Source of the DNA: Yponomeuta sedellus
Taxonomy: Eukaryota > Arthropoda > Insecta > Lepidoptera > Yponomeutidae
NCBI GenBank assembly: GCA_934045075.1
Contig: OW203734.1
Span: 14,506,016-14,570,015, forward strand
Length of the DNA stretch: 64,000 nucleotides
Direction: 5' to 3'
The notes under the pieces are model-generated. The model saw only the letters and a program-made list of their open reading frames with translations, was not told where the DNA came from and did not search any database. A program made the position numbers and the translations under genes. Below, piece by piece: positions 41,281 to 51,515 of this stretch. Position 1 is the stretch's first letter. Each line of letters begins with the position of its first letter.

Positions 41281-42149
41281 AGAAGTTTTTATTGAAGTAA
41301 GTCCGTAATTTGTATCACATTGTATGTAATTTTTTTGCCATAGAGCGTTACAAATTTAAGTTTTCATTTATATTTTTTTGTGTACCTAAAAGTCAGAAAA
41401 AACGTGCATTATAATTTTAAAAATGGAAAATATAAATTTTTTCGAGGATATTTTTCTTTTCAGCAGTCGGTGAAACTGCTAATTGATAATAACGCCACTT
41501 TTAATTTAAGAGAAATTTTATTTTAAGAGAACTTATACTATACGTAATCACAAAAATACGTAAAGGTTCATCTGAACATTCATCTAAAGTGACAATCTGA
41601 ACATGTTTTTGTAAGCCGGTTTTACGCCTATAAGGATATTCACGAATATTCGCTTTATCGAAAGTCTTCTTGATATTTGTAGTTATTTAGCAGCTCACGT
41701 TTCCCAACAAAATAAGTAGTTATTTTTAAAGAAAAAATCAAATGGCGACAGTTTACATATTCAACATAATTGAAGGAACCCTGACCGCAGATTTACTTTA
41801 TATGAAACGGATTTGCCAGTGTTTTCCACTGTGTTATTTTTGTCAGGTAATTCTTCCATGAATTTGCATGCACCCGGCACTGCGCCCGCCAGTTCATGCA
41901 TATGTATGTCCTTATGCAAAATGCAGCTTTGGCCTTCATTGAATAAAAATATTTCAAATGTTACACTCAGTCAGCTTTCAGCGGATCGGTTTTAGGGCGA
42001 AATGGAGTTAGTTCTCTGACTGGAGCAATTCGATAAAATTCAATTCGTCATTCGATGTTTTATTTGAAGAATATTACATTTCAATTCTAGGAATTATTTT
42101 GAGTTTGCTAAGAATTCGTTCGTCAAAGTGCATTATAAAATAGAATATG
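41281..42149. other. No gene recognised
   Basis: AT-rich, with no coding or repeat signal that I can support. Confidence 0.4.
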
Positions 42150-42305
42150 TGACTGCCTCGTTCGTCTTACGGTATTACGTAGGATTACCATGCCGGAAGT
42201 AGTGAGTTCGATTCCCGTCCTACTGGGAAACGCCTTACATAAATGGCCCAGTTTGGTTGTATTTCTATGTTTGTTATGTCCTCACCTGGTTACCATAGCA
42301 CAGGG
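42150..42305 (+). mobile_element. SINE-T5
   Basis: gtgactgcctcgttcgtctt is followed by gtagtgagttcgattcccgt and cctactgggaaacgcc. The body has atggcccagtttggttgt, and the end tagcacagggtatatta. It is the longest copy of this tRNA-headed family here. Confidence 0.55.
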
Positions 42306-42314
42306 TATATTACT

Positions 42315-42350
42315 GACTCTGAGTGGTCAGTGAACTGACCACTCAGAGTC
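42315..42350. repeat. 16-bp perfect hairpin at the SINE-T5 end
   Basis: gactctgagtggtcag (42315-42330) and its exact inverse (42335-42350) enclose tgaa. Confidence 0.88.
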
Positions 42351-42795
42351 TCTACTAAACATAAATCATCTTACATAAATGTACAAAAACTATCAAACAA
42401 AATCAGAACTTTATTTCAGCGTCAAGCATTTACATTCTTTTTTTAACAGAAATGTAAGGTGCCCAATATGTCAAAAGTTGCATTTGAGTTAATTTCGTAA
42501 TGGAGAAAAAGACAGCAAAGGATCTTTTATCAAACCATGTTAAACATTAAACACAGGACGTGTTTGTTTAAAACCACGACAGGGAATTTATGTTTGACAT
42601 ATTTGTTATTAATTAATATGCAATTGTGAATAGCGATGCGATTTTAAGACATTACTTTTGCACCATTATTATTACTACACAATATTGTTATTGATTGTAT
42701 AAAAGGTTGTGACTAGTGAATTAACTTGATATTAATTTAATTTTATCAATCCGATCCTAGGAAAAAAGTATTGATGTAACAGACAGACGGACATA
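42351..42795. other. No gene recognised
   Basis: AT-rich spacer, nothing recognised. Confidence 0.4.
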
Positions 42796-43050
42796 ACACA
42801 CCTAATTGAAGTAGGTACTCGGGGCTGCAAGTGATGCAAATTACTTCAGTCAGATGTCGCTGCCTGTACGTAATACAGAGAATATTGTAAAGAGGTTCTG
42901 ATGCCGATGAGTAGCCCATTGGCTCAGTTGGAAAGAGCGCTGGCACGGATAGCCAGAAGTCGCGGGTTCGAATCCCGGCATGGGTGGAATTTTTAATCTC
43001 TAAATAGGTTTTTAAAATTGTCCTTAGCACGGGTTAGTGCACTAAAAAGA
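42796..43050 (+). mobile_element. SINE-T1, single copy
   Basis: It starts at ttgaagtaggtactcggggc. The core runs from gcccattggctcagttggaa to gggttcgaatcccggcatgg, then ggaatttttaatctc, and the end is gcacgggttagtgcacta. It has a short deletion before the core. Confidence 0.82.
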
Positions 43051-43260
43051 ATATAAACACCTAAGTGATTTTTTCTTTTGAGGTACGACACGTAAAAATA
43101 CCGAAAACAGAATAACCTTTCTTAGCAGCGTATTGTGCCTTATTTCCTTTTTCGCGCCTTTGTTTTCCCTCTTTTCTTTGAGTGCAACTCGATGGAAACT
43201 ATCTTGGCAGGGAACACACGCGCGGCTCGCGAACAATTTGCGCGACAAACATTTAGTTAC

Positions 43261-45044
43261 AAGTAACACTTTTAAAAACCTATTTAGAGGCTAAAAATTT
43301 CACCCATGCCGGGATTCGAACCCGCAACCTCTGGCTATCCGTACCAGCGCTCTACCAATTGAGCCAATGGGCGACTCACGGCATCAGTGAAATTTCGAAC
43401 CTCTTTACAATATTCTCTGTATTACGTACAGGCAGCGACATCTGACTTAAGCAAATTGCATTACTTACAGCCCCGACTACCTACTTTGCAGTTAGGTTTA
43501 ACATCGGAACGATATCACTGTACTCACATGATTACACTATTTTTATTTTTAATGCACTAACCCGTGCCAAGGAACAAATTTAAAAACCTATTTAGAGGCT
43601 AAAAATTTCACCCATGCCGGGATTCGAACCCGCAACCTCTGGCTATCCGTACCAGCGCTCTACCAATTGAGCCAATGGGCGACTCACGGCATCAGTGAAA
43701 TTTCGAACCTCTTTACAATATTCTCTGTATTACGTACAGGCAGCGACATCTGACTTAAGCAAATTGCATTACTTACAGCCCCGACTACCTACTTTGCAGT
43801 TAGGTTTAACATCGGAACGATATCACTGTACTCACATGATTACACTATTTTTATTTTTAATGCACTAACCCGTGCCAAGGAACAAATTTAAAAACCTATT
43901 TAGAGGCTAAAAATTTCACCCATGCCGGGATTCGAACCCGCAACCTCTGGCTATCCGTACCAGCGCTCTACCAATTGAGCCAATGGGCGACTCACGGCAT
44001 CAGTGAAATTTCGAACCTCTTTACAATATTCTCTGTATTACGTACAGGCAGCGACATCTGACTTAAGCAAATTGCATTACTTACAGCCCCGACTACCTAC
44101 TTTGCAGTTAGGTTTAACATCGGAACGATATCACTGTACTCACATGATTACACTATTTTTATTTTTAATGCACTAACCCGTGCCAAGGAACAAATTTAAA
44201 AACCTATTTAGAGGCTAAAAATACAGAGAATATTGTAAAGAGGTTCGAAATTTCACTGATGCCGTGAGTCGCCCATTGGCTCAATTGGTAGAGCGCTGGT
44301 ACGGATAGCCAGAGGTTGCGGGTTCGAATCCCGGCATGGGTGAAATTTTTAGCCTCTAAATAGGTTTTTAAATTTGTTCCTTGGCACGGGTTAGTGCATT
44401 AAAAATAAAAATAGTGTAATCATGTGAGTACAGTGATATCGTTCCGATGTTAAACCTAACTGCAAAGTAGGTAGTCGGGGCTGTAAGTAATGCAATTTGC
44501 TTAAGTCAGATGTCGCTGCCTGTAAGTAATACAGAGAATATTGTAAAGAGGTTCGAAATTTCACTGATGCCGTGAGTCGCCCATTGGCTCAATTGGTAGA
44601 GCGCTGGTACGGATAGCCAGAGGTTGCGGGTTCGAATCCCGGCATGGGTGAAATTTTTAGCCTCTAAATAGGTTTTTAAATTTGTTCCTTGGCACGGGTT
44701 AGTGCATTAAAAATAAAAATAGTGTAATCATGTGAGTACAGTGATATCGTTCCGATGTTAAACCTAACTGCAAAGTAGGTAGTCGGGGCTGTAAGTAATG
44801 CAATTTGCTTAAGTCAGATGTCGCTGCCTGTACGTAATACAGAGAATATTGTAAAGAGGTTCGAAATTTCACTGATGCCGTGAGTCGCCCATTGGCTCAA
44901 TTGGTAGAGCGCTGGTACGGATAGCCAGAGGTTGCGGGTTCGAATCCCGGCATGGGTGAAATTTTTAGCCTCTAAATAGGTTTTTAAATTTGTTCCTTGG
45001 CACGGGTTAGTGCATTAAAAATAAAAATAGTGTAAGTAACACTT
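43261..45044. mobile_element. Inverted SINE-T1 array with shared target duplication
   Basis: The sequence aagtaacactt lies at 43261-43271 and 45034-45044. Between them are about three minus-strand units (period 308 bp; starts near 43274, 43582, 43890 and 44198). At 44220/44221 the orientation switches to about 2.6 plus-strand units (period 308 bp; 44221, 44529, 44837). Units are almost identical. Both outer ends are SINE 3' ends. The arms pair over at least 680 bp (43534-44220 with 44347-45033), leaving one tRNA-like core in the loop. The whole structure appears to be one insertion, possibly with later tandem expansion. Confidence 0.9.
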
Positions 45045-45064
45045 GCTCACAGTACAGATAGTTC

Positions 45065-45305
45065 AGTTTAGACGGCCTCGCTGGCGTAGCGGTTTGGCAC
45101 GCTGACTGTAAAACCGAAGGTCTCGGGTTCGATCCCCGGCTGGGTCACACTAGAAAACGAACTTTTCTGGTTTGTCTCGGGACTTGGATGTTATTTATGT
45201 ATTTATTGTATTAAATGTATCGTCGACTTAGGACCTGTATGACAAGTTATTACTTGTACTTAGTATGGGGCTAACGAGATCTATGTAATATGTCTATGAA
45301 TATTT
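45065..45305 (+). mobile_element. SINE-T4
   Basis: cctcgctggcgtagcggttt (A box) and aaggtctcgggttcgatccc (B box) form the head. The body has tttgtctcgggacttggatg, and the end is gggctaacgagatctatgta and ctatgaatatttattatc. It starts about 20 bp after the SINE-T1 array. Confidence 0.75.
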
Positions 45306-45406
45306 ATTATCATTATAGGTACGTTGCTATGTCATGTGTTTTGTGGCGCTAAAATGTCAGAATTTGTAATTCATGTGGTACCTACTATTTATCAAAGTCT
45401 TCACAA

Positions 45407-45655
45407 TTTTAAAAACCTATTTAGAGGCTACAAATTCCACCCGTGCCAGGACTCGATCCCGTGACCTGTGGCTAACCGTGCCAGCGCTCTCCCAACTGAG
45501 CCGATGGGTGTGTTACCAGCATCAGAGAAATTTCGAACCTCTTTACAATACTCTCTGTATTACGTACAGGCAGAAACATCTGGCTGAAGTAATTTGCATC
45601 ACTTGCAGCCCCGAGTATCTTACTTTGTAGTTAGGTTTTACATCGGAATGGTATC
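45407..45655 (-). mobile_element. SINE-T1, single copy
   Basis: A minus-strand unit from aaaaacctatttagaggcta through a decayed core (cgatcccgtgacctgtggct) to acatcggaatggtatcg. It is more divergent than the array units, so it is older. Confidence 0.78.
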
Positions 45656-46134
45656 GATTATATTAATTTTCAAAATTTTCCACAGTTTGTTGGTACAGTA
45701 TAAAATGCTGTATTACATTATGCTGCTATGATGGTTACCAATTATACGCGCACGCCAACAGTTTCTTAATAAATGAATTTAAGAAAACCTATCATTTTGT
45801 GGTTTGTGAATTAAACAGATCAATACGTTAATTGACGGCCTTAATTTATTTATTATGGTGCCTCTGCGACTCTCGAGGGTTAGCAGCCAGCCAATCTTGT
45901 TTAGTATGAATTCTAAAAAGTTATAATAAAATTAAAAAGAAAGACATAAAGGATAAAAATACCAGTATCTATAAGGAACTTAAGTCAAATTTATCCATTT
46001 AAGAAAGCATATTTTTTAGACAACTTAGCATGACATGGCTACATAACATTATTTTTAAAAGTTGGTAAATAATCCATTGACGCCAAAAAAAGCTTTACTA
46101 CGCCTCTTCACGCCACACAGGGTTTGTCTTTAAG
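45656..46134. other. No gene recognised
   Basis: AT-rich, nothing recognised. Confidence 0.4.
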
Positions 46135-46490
46135 AGAAAAAAGATACGATAATAACATTCTTTATTGAACACCAAGAAAAACATAACATTTGCCTTTAAA
46201 ATATTTTAAATATACTGTACAATTGACTTGCTTATTGCATTGCTTGATAGAAGAGAGAGATAGGTAGATAATAAAATAGACAGAGAACAGGTTGAATCCA
46301 CCCACTTGCGTCAACCCGGGTTAGCTCATTTAACTTGAGTTAACCGGTTAAATCCATAATTTTGTATGCGAACACTTTAGTGTTCACGTAACCCAGCGCT
46401 TAAAATCGCCAATCCGCGCTAAACGCGAGTGGTGCCATATTTTCTCTCTAAGAAAAGTCATGTGCCCTACAATAGGGTGTAAACAGACTT
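46135..46490. repeat. LINE 3' tail (minus) and SINE-T2 fragment (plus)
   Basis: 46135-46200 holds an inverted LINE end (acgataataacattctttat). 46370-46490 holds the SINE-T2 distal body (acccagcgcttaaaatcgcc and tgccctacaatagggtgtaa). Confidence 0.4.
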
Positions 46491-46826
46491 CTTACTACAG
46501 AAAGCATTTGTTTATTCATACTTCTGTTTCTTTCCTGCAGCGTGTAAGTTTTCAGCGCGCCCGGTTAGTTGTAACTTGTAATCTTAATTTACAGTTTCCG
46601 TGAAGTTTCCCCAGACTTTGAGCGTCGCGAATTTGTCCTGAGTCGCATACCGCGCCGCCATACGTTGCACTTGTTTGGCAGACAAAGTGACGCTGCGGGC
46701 GCATGTTGTGGCGCATTAGGAATGTGGGCTTCACCAACTGTGCTGCGCTGAAATACAGTTTACATTCTACATTTCTAATCAAAGATTCATGTTGCTAAGT
46801 CAATCTTCTTGCTGTGCGGTGACGAT
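46491..46826. other. No gene recognised
   Basis: Moderate GC with a 76-codon minus frame (46552-46782) that shows no domain. No repeat found. Confidence 0.4.
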
Positions 46827-46868
46827 GGCCAACCTTCATTAGTGAAGAGTCATTAATGAAGGTTGGCC
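46827..46868. repeat. 18-bp hairpin
   Basis: ggccaaccttcattagtg and cattaatgaaggttggcc pair with one mismatch around aagagt. Confidence 0.85.
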
Positions 46869-46916
46869 GTCGTTTCATTTTGTTCTTCTAAGGGAAATAG
46901 GTCGTTAACGCTGGCT

Positions 46917-47901
46917 AGATCCATCCACAACTTTTTTTTTACCCAGGAGAAACCCTATTACGGGTACCACCGGCTTGGGGGAGCGCGGTGGTTATGTCGG
47001 ACTCCCCTCCCTGAAAAGAGCGGTATACCGACTAAAACTCCTGGGGTGTTCCTCCGCACCGCAAAGGACGGGGCCACGGGAACGCTTACGCACACTACCG
47101 CGACCCCGTCTGCGGGCGCCCTTGCGGGCACTCCTTCGGCGGCTACCCTGCCCCATCGCAGCGCCTCATACGGTGGGGCGAAGGAACGCCGCATCTCCTC
47201 GTTGGAGCGCATAGGGGCGAAGTGCGAGAGAAACTTGGCCCCCACTTGGCGCCGCCCCCTCCATCCCATCGTTACTTGGTCCAATGGGACTAAACGGCGC
47301 ATCTTCTCGTTGGGGCGCATGGGGGCCAATGTATCCTGTTGGTCCCCACACGCCCCAATCCGCCGCCCCCTCCATCCCATCGGTGATGATCCTACCCGAC
47401 GAGACTAGAAGAGGGCGGCCCATCGCTGCGTGGCCCGTCGTGTCGCCCACCTGCGCTTCTCTGAAAGCAGAGAAGGCGGAGAGCGACCGCGCGGGACCCC
47501 TCTGTCCTAGAAGGCACCCTCGGAACATGCAAGGGCGCCTTCTGGCCCGCCGTGATGGAGGCAGAGGGCCCCCCGACCCTCCGCCCACGGCCACTCTGGT
47601 CCGACTGGTACGAGGCGCGCGCGCTTCCGCGCAACGGCGCCCCCCCCCCAGTCGGTCCTTCAATCGGTTGGTCGCCTGAGTCCCGCTCCACAGAGTGAAA
47701 CAGGGCCCACGCGACCCCTCCCGCCAGATTTTTCGCCGCTGGCCAGCAAGATCCCATAAAGAGAAGTTACTGACCAGCGCCCAGGGTGCACCGGCCCTGG
47801 CCACTTACCCTTGCCACTGGTTTAAGATAAATCAGCAGGAACGGAAGCGTAAGGGCACACGGGGAGGTAATCTGGCTTCGCACCCCAGATCCGTCCACAC
47901 C
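46917..47901 (-). mobile_element. GC-rich poly(A)-tailed retroposed insertion
   Basis: Read on the minus strand, a body of about 955 bp (46932-47886) ends in A9. It is flanked by agatccatccacaac and agatccgtccacacc (46917-46931, 47887-47901; 13 of 15 match), a probable decayed target duplication. The body is far more GC-rich than its surroundings. Both strands have open frames of 120-212 codons. One plus frame repeats R-R-P-L-H-P-I and S-L-x-R-x-G-A. I do not recognise the sequence: it could be the end of a GC-rich LINE or a retroposed RNA. The frames overlap on both strands, as expected from base composition, so I do not call a protein. Confidence 0.6.
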
Positions 47902-48129
47902 TAAACTAACTCAATAAATGATTCGGATTATTATTGGAAATCAATCAAAACATTCAATCACACTGGAGTGACGTTGTTAATCGGCATTCCAACTAAATAT
48001 TGGATTAATTGGCACGTAATGTAAAATTAGGCCAATATGTGGCAATCAACGCCAGTTCAAAACGTTGTTATAGGATCAGAAACTGAAATTAGGTCAAGTC
48101 GAGGGAGGTCTTAATTTAATTAGCTACAA

Positions 48130-48430
48130 CTGTGTTCATTTGCCCGGCAAAGGCCTCCCCTTTGCGTTTCCACTCCTCCTTATCCCTGGTCAATTCTTCC
48201 CGCCCAGACAAATATTTGGTAAGGTCGTCACATCATCTCCACTTGATCCGCCATGTCACTGGTAGGTATCCCACGGGACCCAGCAGTGATGATTTTTGCC
48301 CACTTTTCCGGGCCTATACGTCTGACATGGCCAACCCAGCTTCACTTGAGCTTAGCGGTCGCAACTCCAACGTCAGTGATCTTGGTTTTGGCGCGTAGCG
48401 TGGTGCTCTGAATTTTACCAATACTTTTTA
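48130..48430 (-). repeat. LINE ORF2 C-terminal remnant
   Basis: The minus strand reads D-D-L-T-K-Y-L-S-G-R-E-E-L-T-R-D-K-E-E-W and then K-R-K-G-E-A-F-A-G-Q. This matches the LINE C-terminal pattern seen at 20000-20146. Further upstream coding (minus strand to 48430) is degraded. Confidence 0.6.
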
Positions 48431-48988
48431 CGCCTAGCATGCTGCGCTCACTTTCACCTTTCCCTTTTGTTTGGACTTCTGATATAAATCGCAAAAACAC
48501 AGTTATCTAAACATGTTACACTGATTATACAAACAAATGGGAGGCATATACAGGCAAAGTATACTACAAATGTAGACGCTTACCAAACTGTTGGAATCAT
48601 GATATTTGTGATAGCAATTTGTAGGGATGAAAGACACAAAGACACGATTGAAATCGCTCAGAAATCGGTGCGCGGAATATAAGAGCAGATACCGTTACTG
48701 CAAAAAATAAAAAAAGAGTAGTTATCTACATTTGCTGTATTTCATTAAATTTAAATTTGACTTTGAAATCAAATGAGGCATTAGGAAACATAGTAAAGGA
48801 CCCACCTAGTTTGGTTTCTAGTATGAAAAAAAATTACGTATTAGTTAATATCTAAGTCGATCTGTAAACTAGCATAACTTTACACGTACACCAATGTTTG
48901 ATGCTCAAATAAGTATCATTATATTTATCAAATTTAATTGCCTGTGATCTCGACACGAGGTTATACCTGTATCATGGTTGTAAAAACC
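48431..48988. other. No gene recognised
   Basis: AT-rich; nothing recognised. Confidence 0.4.
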
Positions 48989-49044
48989 TTTGTTGGTAAC
49001 AACAAAGAAGAAGACCTTTCTTCTTCTTTGTTGTTAACAACAAA
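48989..49044. repeat. 25-bp hairpin
   Basis: 48989-49013 and 49020-49044 pair with one mismatch around six bases. The arms contain aacaacaaagaagaag. Confidence 0.85.
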
Positions 49045-49155
49045 TCCTTAAGGTGCTTTTGGGTGCTAAGCAGGGCCTAAAATGGAATTAAAATTATAAA
49101 TTGTTTTATAGTACGTTTTTTCGTTGTTAGCATCCCAAAGTTCCTTAATTTAGTA

Positions 49156-49445
49156 TATTAGTAAAAACCTATTTACAGGCTAAAAATTCCACCCATGCCG
49201 GGATTCGAACAAGCGACTTTTGGCTTTCCGTGCCAGCGCTCTATCCAACTGAGCTAACGGGCGACTCACCGGCATCAGTGAAATTTCGAACCTCTTTACA
49301 CTATTCTCTGTATTACGTGTAGCCAGAGGTCGCGGGTTCGAATCCCGTCATGGGTGGAATTTTTAGCCTCTAAACAGGGTTTTAAAATTGTCCTTAGCAC
49401 GGGTTAGTCCATTAAAAATAAAAATAGTATAATTAGTACCTACCT
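49156..49445. mobile_element. Head-to-head SINE-T1 pair with short flanking duplication
   Basis: A minus-strand copy (about 49163-49318) starts at aaaaacctatttacaggcta. It is followed directly by a plus-strand, 5'-truncated copy (49319-49437) from agccagaggtcgcgggttcg to aaaaatagtataa. attagta flanks the whole on both sides, a short duplication partly overlapping the SINE end. Both 3' ends point outward. Confidence 0.7.
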
Positions 49446-50117
49446 ATTTTAGTTTCAAAAAATTGCTGTCCACATTTTTGCCACCAATAAAAATTCATAA
49501 CGCGTTGCATGAAAATAATCTGTCGCAGCAGGCAAAAAAATATCATGCACAACCATTATTTTACTTTGATGTAACCAACGTTCTTTATTTCTAGAACGTG
49601 TCGAGTGAAATTTCTGTGCTAATAAGCTAATAAAATTCCAGCCACAACTTTCGAGACCGTTTTAAGAAAATTCCGATTAAAACCTCTTTGGTATTCTAGA
49701 TCACGTTTCTAAAGTAATTTAAATTTCCAATGAAAATAAAAAAAGTCTCCAGCATATTTTTCAGAATCGAATTCACTAATATACAAACCTTAAAATATGC
49801 TCTCAAATCAAAATCCAATGAATGAACTTATGTTTTCTTGGAGGTTCTTGTAGGTAAAATTATAAAAGACTTCCAAAACACTTTGTTTAATTAAAAACTT
49901 TACTGTAGACTCTAGGTATGATAAGAATATTGTTCTAACTCTAAACGCCATAATAGATATACTCCAATAATTGAAAGGCATAACTTCATTCTGTTTATCG
50001 GTAGCCGCAATCAGCTTAAAGCACTGGGGTATAAATTACGCCCAGTTGGCGCTCTAGCGGTTGCAGATCAACTGCATAACACATTATGCAATACACAAGT
50101 AAGAAATCGCTCATAGC
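49446..50117. other. No gene recognised
   Basis: AT-rich; nothing recognised. Confidence 0.4.
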
Positions 50118-50480
50118 CCTGACGGCTTGAGTGATCTTAAACGATCAATAAGGTTAAGCAACATTGGGCGCGTTCAGTGCATGGATGGGTGACCATGTAT
50201 GACTACCGCTAGTGGCATTTTTCCGAGCGGTTCCATGCTTCGCAAGGCACGTCAAGCAGTTGGTGCCGGCTGTCGTCGATAGATGGCAATCGTTAAGCCA
50301 AGTCAGAGGCCTTATGCCATCTTGAAAACTTCTGACAGTAAGAGCAGCCATTAATTAGTCTTGCAAGCCTCCACCAATCCGGGCTTGGCCCCCTTGGTAG
50401 AGTAGGTATGGCCTATACCTTCCTTAGGGGAGAGACCCGTGCCCCTGGTAGTGGATATAATAGGTTAATGACGATGAAGT
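50118..50480 (+). mobile_element. SINE-5S, copy closest to 5S rRNA
   Basis: The head 50118-50200 follows the 3' half of eukaryotic 5S rRNA. gttaagcaacattgggcgcg (50153-50172) corresponds to the A-box region, and ttcagtgcatggatgggtga (50173-50192) to the C-box region. The body then has tggcatttttccgagcgg, gttggtgccggctgtcgtcg, the gccaagtcagaggcctta block, a tcctgcaagcctccac-like segment and a LINE-like end cctggtagtggatataatag. A 5S-derived head fused to a LINE-type tail is the definition of class-3 SINEs. Confidence 0.8.
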
Positions 50481-50561
50481 AAGATAGGCCTAATGTAATG
50501 ATTTCAAAAGGACTTTTTATCAATTAACTCAGAATGTCGCAGTATAGGTAATGAGCAACAT

Positions 50562-50685
50562 TTAGGCTGACATTCAGAGACGAAAACTGAAGCTAAGACC
50601 GGTCTCAGAAATGTCAAAATGTACGTGATTTGGACATTTGTTAGACCAGTCTTTGCATAGTTTTCGTCTCTGAATGTCAGCCTTA
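50562..50685. mobile_element. Palindromic MITE with TTA duplication (Harbinger-type)
   Basis: tta is at 50562-50564 and 50683-50685. The 118-bp element has inverted ends ggctgacattcagagacgaa / ttcgtctctgaatgtcagcc, and the pairing continues through aaaact, agacc and atgtc. A TTA duplication and long inverted ends point to PIF/Harbinger. Confidence 0.8.
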
Positions 50686-51472
50686 CGGTCAGTTTCTGAG
50701 TTGAGAATTTCGCTAAGTAAATGCTTAACTGTAGTGCTGTCTCTTCGAATTTCTCAGCAAAGAGCGTGACAGAACGTTACCTAAGTATTTACTTAGTGAA
50801 ATTGTTCATTCAGAATTGTTTTCAGTCAATTGCTCATACTCTCTAAATAGCAGTCATTTAGGTTGTCTCCGTTATTGTTTAACGAATATTTTTTTATTTT
50901 TAGCGTTGATAATAATGGCTCCATCATTTAGCAAGTTCTCGTAAATCTTTCGACGATACAAGTACGATAAATTGCAACTTATTCGCGTTATTATGAATGG
51001 GTTCCCACGAACGCGGTTTTGGAGGAAATTTTCATAAAAACAATTACTTTCATATATATTAGAGCCATTGAAAATATGCCCTGGGCGTGATAACCTATCA
51101 AACAATAGTAAAATATGCCTATAGAGTGGTGTTTTGTTTATCAACTTTCTATCAATATTCTGAGTGGTTGGCCTCCCGAGCCGTCCGTCAACACATCTCC
51201 CTCAACATGAGTTCCACATTCCACTGATGGTTTATTCATGTAGCTCGGCGTTTCGCCAGTCAGGGCGTTAGGGCAAGCTGCAGTGGATTGAGCACTTAGG
51301 TTACGCACGCACATAATCTTTATTTGATGGCTGAATATACTCAAGTCTGTATTTCAGACCAGCGACTGGTATTGCAACTTTCCACCTATACATTTGTATG
51401 CAAAAACGATATATCTACCTACTGGGTGTCGTCGTAGAAAGATAGATAGAGAACGCTGTATTGCACAACCAG
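50686..51472. other. No gene recognised
   Basis: Overlapping minus frames of 67-90 codons (50872-51344) have no recognisable domain. A LINE-like inverted tail (gctgtattgcac) lies near 51450. Confidence 0.4.
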
Positions 51473-51515
51473 AAAAAAGAATATAACCATATTTATATGG
51501 TTATATTCTTGTATA
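51473..51515. repeat. AT-rich hairpin
   Basis: aagaatataaccatat and atatggttatattctt pair perfectly. A further partial copy (ggttatat) follows at about 51532. Confidence 0.75.

Noticed and set aside
8796..44940. Functional tRNA genes at the SINE-T1 cores
   Set aside because: The anticodon loop has C at position 33, the formal anticodon does not fit the short variable loop, and the cores occur in dispersed repeats.
43261..45044. CRISPR array
   Set aside because: Units of 308 bp are identical throughout with no short repeat/spacer alternation, and the setting is an animal genome.
43261..45044. Assembly or amplification artefact as full explanation for the palindromes
   Set aside because: Flanking target duplications at 43261 and 62976, and arm divergence at 18081-21084, are not produced by chimeric reads. 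It remains possible for single short hairpins.
47166..47804. 212-codon minus-strand frame as a host protein
   Set aside because: It overlaps long frames on the other strand, is very GC-rich and low in complexity, and lies in a poly(A)-tailed insertion.
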